A DNA stretch of 7,981 bases from an uncultured Clostridia bacterium (GTDB lineage: Bacteria; Bacillota; Clostridia; Christensenellales; Borkfalkiaceae): positions 1 to 7,981 of the forward strand of contig CANRAI010000056.1 of the NCBI GenBank assembly GCA_947628555.1. The letters run 5' to 3'. Shown in pieces: positions 6,206 to 7,981 of the stretch. Numbering within the stretch: position 1 is the first letter of the stretch; each line of letters opens with the position of its first letter. A program made the position numbers and the translations under genes. Below the pieces are notes generated by a model. That model saw nothing but the letters and a program-made list of their open reading frames with translations, did not search any database and had not been told where the DNA came from.

Positions 6206-7153
6206 TTATAGAGTCAATAAAAACGTTAAAAGGAAGCATAAAACTCCCTGCGCGAATTTTATAAGAATAAATTTAATCGGGCGCACGCCCGTTTTCGTAA
6301 GGTAGCTTAATTGCTGCAATAAAATAGAAAGTCCGCCGAACGTAATTATAAATCCCGCAACCGCTCCTTTCAAAGGCGACGCGCTTTCGGCAAGAAAACG
6401 GCAGCCCGTAGTGGCTTCGGCAAGCCCCATACACAAAGCTTTTGCCGCTTTTTCTTCCATAAACAGCTTTAAAAAGCTTTCCGCGGGCAAAAATATATTA
6501 AAGTCCTGCAAAAATTGCGCCGCTACGTAGAAAAAGGCAATAAATCCGCCCGCTACGGCTACGGAAACCGTCGTGCCGTAAAAAACGTTGTATAAAAGGT
6601 TTTCGTCATTCAGTTTCGCAGGCGGGGGCGCGGGGCGGCTTTTCGGTCGGAAACGGCAGTATATAAGCGTGAAAATAATCGCAGACAACGCGTGCGCTAT
6701 AAAGATTTTAACGCCGAGAATTTTATCTCCGAACATCTTATATCCCACGCTGCCGAGAATAAACAGCGGCCCCGAAGTCGAGCAAAGGGGGGCAAGCTTG
6801 TCGCAGTCCTCGCGCGTAAGCGCGCCGTTGTCGTAAAATTCGGCTATCATTCTGCTCCCCGCGGGATATCCCGAAAGTATTGATAAAACAAAACATACCG
6901 CCGCGTTCTGCGGAAGATTTAGTTTGTTAGTCAGTTTTTTCAGCGGAAGCGAGGCTTTATCCGCCATTCCAGTCTTTATAAAGATAAGCGAAATTACAAT
7001 AAACGGAAAAAGCGACGGCAGTACACATTCCGCCCATAAAGCGAAACCCTGAAAGCAGCAGTTTACGTATCTTTCGGGGAAAATAATTATTGCCGCGCCG
7101 AAGCATAACAAAAGAACGCACAGCGCGGCGTATCCGATTTTTTTCAAAGCCAT
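6206..7153 (-). CDS. ylbJ: YlbJ-like membrane protein (sporulation-associated, nucleoside-recognition-type fold)
   Basis: A 315-residue polytopic membrane protein, read on the - strand from ATG at 7153-7151. In B. subtilis the YlbJ protein is needed for efficient sporulation, but its biochemical role is unclear. Family hallmarks are an N-terminal helix at about 6-25, LPSLFPFIVISLIF at 45-58, SGYPAGSR at 94-101, the following NGALTRED segment at 109-116, CSTSGPLFILGSVG at 124-137, and His154 in the next helix. Later helices lie at about 150-170, in the 190-220 region, and in the last 80 residues. It is about 90 residues shorter than I recall for the Bacillus protein. The open frame runs upstream through the neighbouring gene, but that extension is arginine- and alanine-rich and antisense to it, so I reject it. 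No Shine-Dalgarno sequence is evident before the ATG. It is divergent from the patatin-like gene and convergent with the operon. Confidence 0.82.
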   Translation of the reverse strand: MALKKIGYAALCVLLLCFGAAIIIFPERYVNCCFQGFALWAECVLPSLFPFIVISLIFIKTGMADKASLPLKKLTNKLNLPQNAAVCFVLSILSGYPAGSRMIAEFYDNGALTREDCDKLAPLCSTSGPLFILGSVGYKMFGDKILGVKIFIAHALSAIIFTLIYCRFRPKSRPAPPPAKLNDENLLYNVFYGTTVSVAVAGGFIAFFYVAAQFLQDFNIFLPAESFLKLFMEEKAAKALCMGLAEATTGCRFLAESASPLKGAVAGFIITFGGLSILLQQLSYLTKTGVRPIKFILIKFAQGVLCFLLTFLLTL

Positions 7154-7183
7154 ACTTATTTTTATTTCTTTCGGAGGTTTGTT
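7154..7183. promoter_or_regulatory. 30-base divergent junction between ylbJ and the patatin-like gene
   Basis: Only 30 bases separate the two start codons, and part of that is the ribosome binding site of the + strand gene. There is no room for two full promoters, so at least one must lie inside the opposite gene. I see no strong -35/-10 pair on either strand here. Confidence 0.5.
7173..7177 (+). promoter_or_regulatory. Ribosome binding site of the patatin-like gene
   Basis: GGAGG six bases before the ATG at 7184. It is a canonical site and fixes the start. Confidence 0.75.
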
Positions 7184-7975
7184 ATGAGTAAAACATTGGG
7201 ACTTGCCCTCGGCAGCGGCGGCTCGCGCGGGATATGCCACGCGGGCGTGCTTTTCGCGCTGGAAGAGGCGGGCATAAAACCCGATTTCATAGCAGGTTGC
7301 TCGATGGGCGCGGTCGTGGGCGGTTGCTACGCTTCGGGAATGTCCGCCGAAAAAATACGCGATATCGCGCTTCAATTAAAGGCGCGCGACCTTATAGATA
7401 TAGGACCGGGCGTAGTTTCGAGAATGTCTGTGCTGCGCTCTAAAAAGTTGGAAGAATTGCTGGGCGAATATTTCGGAGACATAAAAATAGAGGATATGAA
7501 TATCCCTTTCCGCTGCGTCGCTACCGACCTGATTTCAGGCAAACTGCACGTTTTCGAAAGCGGGCAGGCCTCCGTTGCTGTACAGGCTTCGAGTACGATA
7601 CCCTGCGTTTTTAAACCCGTGGAACTTGACGGTAAATTGCTTATAGACGGCGGGTGCCTTTGCCGCGTTCCCGCAAAGCAGGTCAAGGAAATGGGCGCGG
7701 ACGTGGTTATAGCCGTTGACGCGCTCGTAAACACTTATGAACCCGCCGACAAGGTGGAAAACATATTATCTCTTGTTTTGCGCGTGTTCGATATAATGGA
7801 CAGCCAACAGACGGCAATGCACGCCTTGCTGGACGGCAATACCGCGGACATAGTGCTAAAACCCGAAATCAAGGGAATGAGCCAATATCAGATAAAGGAT
7901 ATGGACAGGGCTTTCGACGAGGGCTACAATCTCTGCAAGGAAAATATAGACAAAATCAAAGAGTTGCTATTATAG
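7184..7975 (+). CDS. ylbK: Patatin-like phospholipase family protein (RssA/YlbK, NTE-type)
   Basis: A 263-residue serine hydrolase of the bacterial patatin family, whose members cleave acyl esters of lipids through a Ser-Asp dyad. The oxyanion-hole motif is LGSGGSRG at 9-16. The nucleophile elbow is GCSMG with Ser40. The middle segment PFRCVATDLISGK at 108-120 is typical of RssA-like proteins, and ASSTIPCVFKPV at 135-146 precedes the DGG with catalytic Asp155. The length matches compact single-domain members. No signal peptide or membrane helix is seen, so it should be cytoplasmic or peripheral at the membrane. It lies next to ylbJ as ylbK does in B. subtilis, which is the reason for the symbol. 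The true substrate is unknown. It ends six bases before the window edge. Confidence 0.92.
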   Translation: MSKTLGLALGSGGSRGICHAGVLFALEEAGIKPDFIAGCSMGAVVGGCYASGMSAEKIRDIALQLKARDLIDIGPGVVSRMSVLRSKKLEELLGEYFGDIKIEDMNIPFRCVATDLISGKLHVFESGQASVAVQASSTIPCVFKPVELDGKLLIDGGCLCRVPAKQVKEMGADVVIAVDALVNTYEPADKVENILSLVLRVFDIMDSQQTAMHALLDGNTADIVLKPEIKGMSQYQIKDMDRAFDEGYNLCKENIDKIKELLL

Positions 7976-7981
7976 ACCTAA

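Noticed and set aside
7140..7165. CATACTTAT near the ylbJ start as a sigma-E-type -10 element
   Set aside because: It partly matches the consensus, but no matching -35 is present at the right distance, and CAT is simply the ylbJ start codon on the other strand.
7154..7375. N-terminal extension of ylbJ by 74 codons to an ATG at 7375
   Set aside because: It is antisense to the well-supported patatin-like gene, has a low-complexity Arg/Ala-rich composition, and YlbJ homology starts at the ATG at 7153.
1..7981. Mobile element, CRISPR array, toxin-antitoxin or defence system
   Set aside because: No repeats, transposase or integrase motifs, small overlapping toxin-like gene pairs or nuclease domains were seen; every long frame is accounted for by ordinary genes.

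Overview
The window looks like a piece of chromosome from a Gram-positive-type bacterium, most likely an uncultured Clostridia-like member of the Bacillota. This is inferred, not proven. The grounds are GGAGG-type ribosome binding sites, a YlbJ-family membrane protein (known from endospore formers), a class I DAHP synthase of the kind I associate with Clostridia, and a gene set resembling the Bacillus subtilis ylbH-ylbI-ylbJ-ylbK neighbourhood. The region is gene-dense. I see no mobile elements, CRISPR arrays, rRNA or tRNA genes.

Layout: bases 1-168 are a leader with a plausible sigma-A promoter. Eight genes then run on the + strand to 6139: a Wzz-like two-pass membrane protein, bioY (biotin ECF S component), alr (alanine racemase), a 5-formyltetrahydrofolate cyclo-ligase gene, an unrecognised five-helix membrane protein, rsmD, coaD and a DAHP synthase gene. 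Apart from a 38-base gap before alr, each gene overlaps the next by 4 to 11 bases, so this is very probably one translationally coupled operon. A 66-base convergent gap separates it from a ylbJ-like gene on the - strand. That gene is divergent from a patatin-like phospholipase gene (ylbK/rssA type) on the + strand, with only 30 bases between the two start codons.

Functionally the operon collects small-molecule and cofactor steps: biotin uptake, D-alanine for peptidoglycan, folate salvage, coenzyme A synthesis, the first step of aromatic amino acid synthesis and one 16S rRNA methylation. It also carries two membrane proteins of unclear role. The second half follows the rsmD-coaD-ylbJ-ylbK order of Bacillus, with a DAHP synthase gene lying between and ylbJ inverted relative to its neighbours.

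I do not see a new defence, mobile or biosynthetic system. The points worth a second look are the compact alanine racemase, a BioY lacking a lysine expected in its substrate site, the kinase-less Wzz-like protein, the unidentified membrane protein inside the housekeeping operon, and the very tight divergent ylbJ/ylbK junction.
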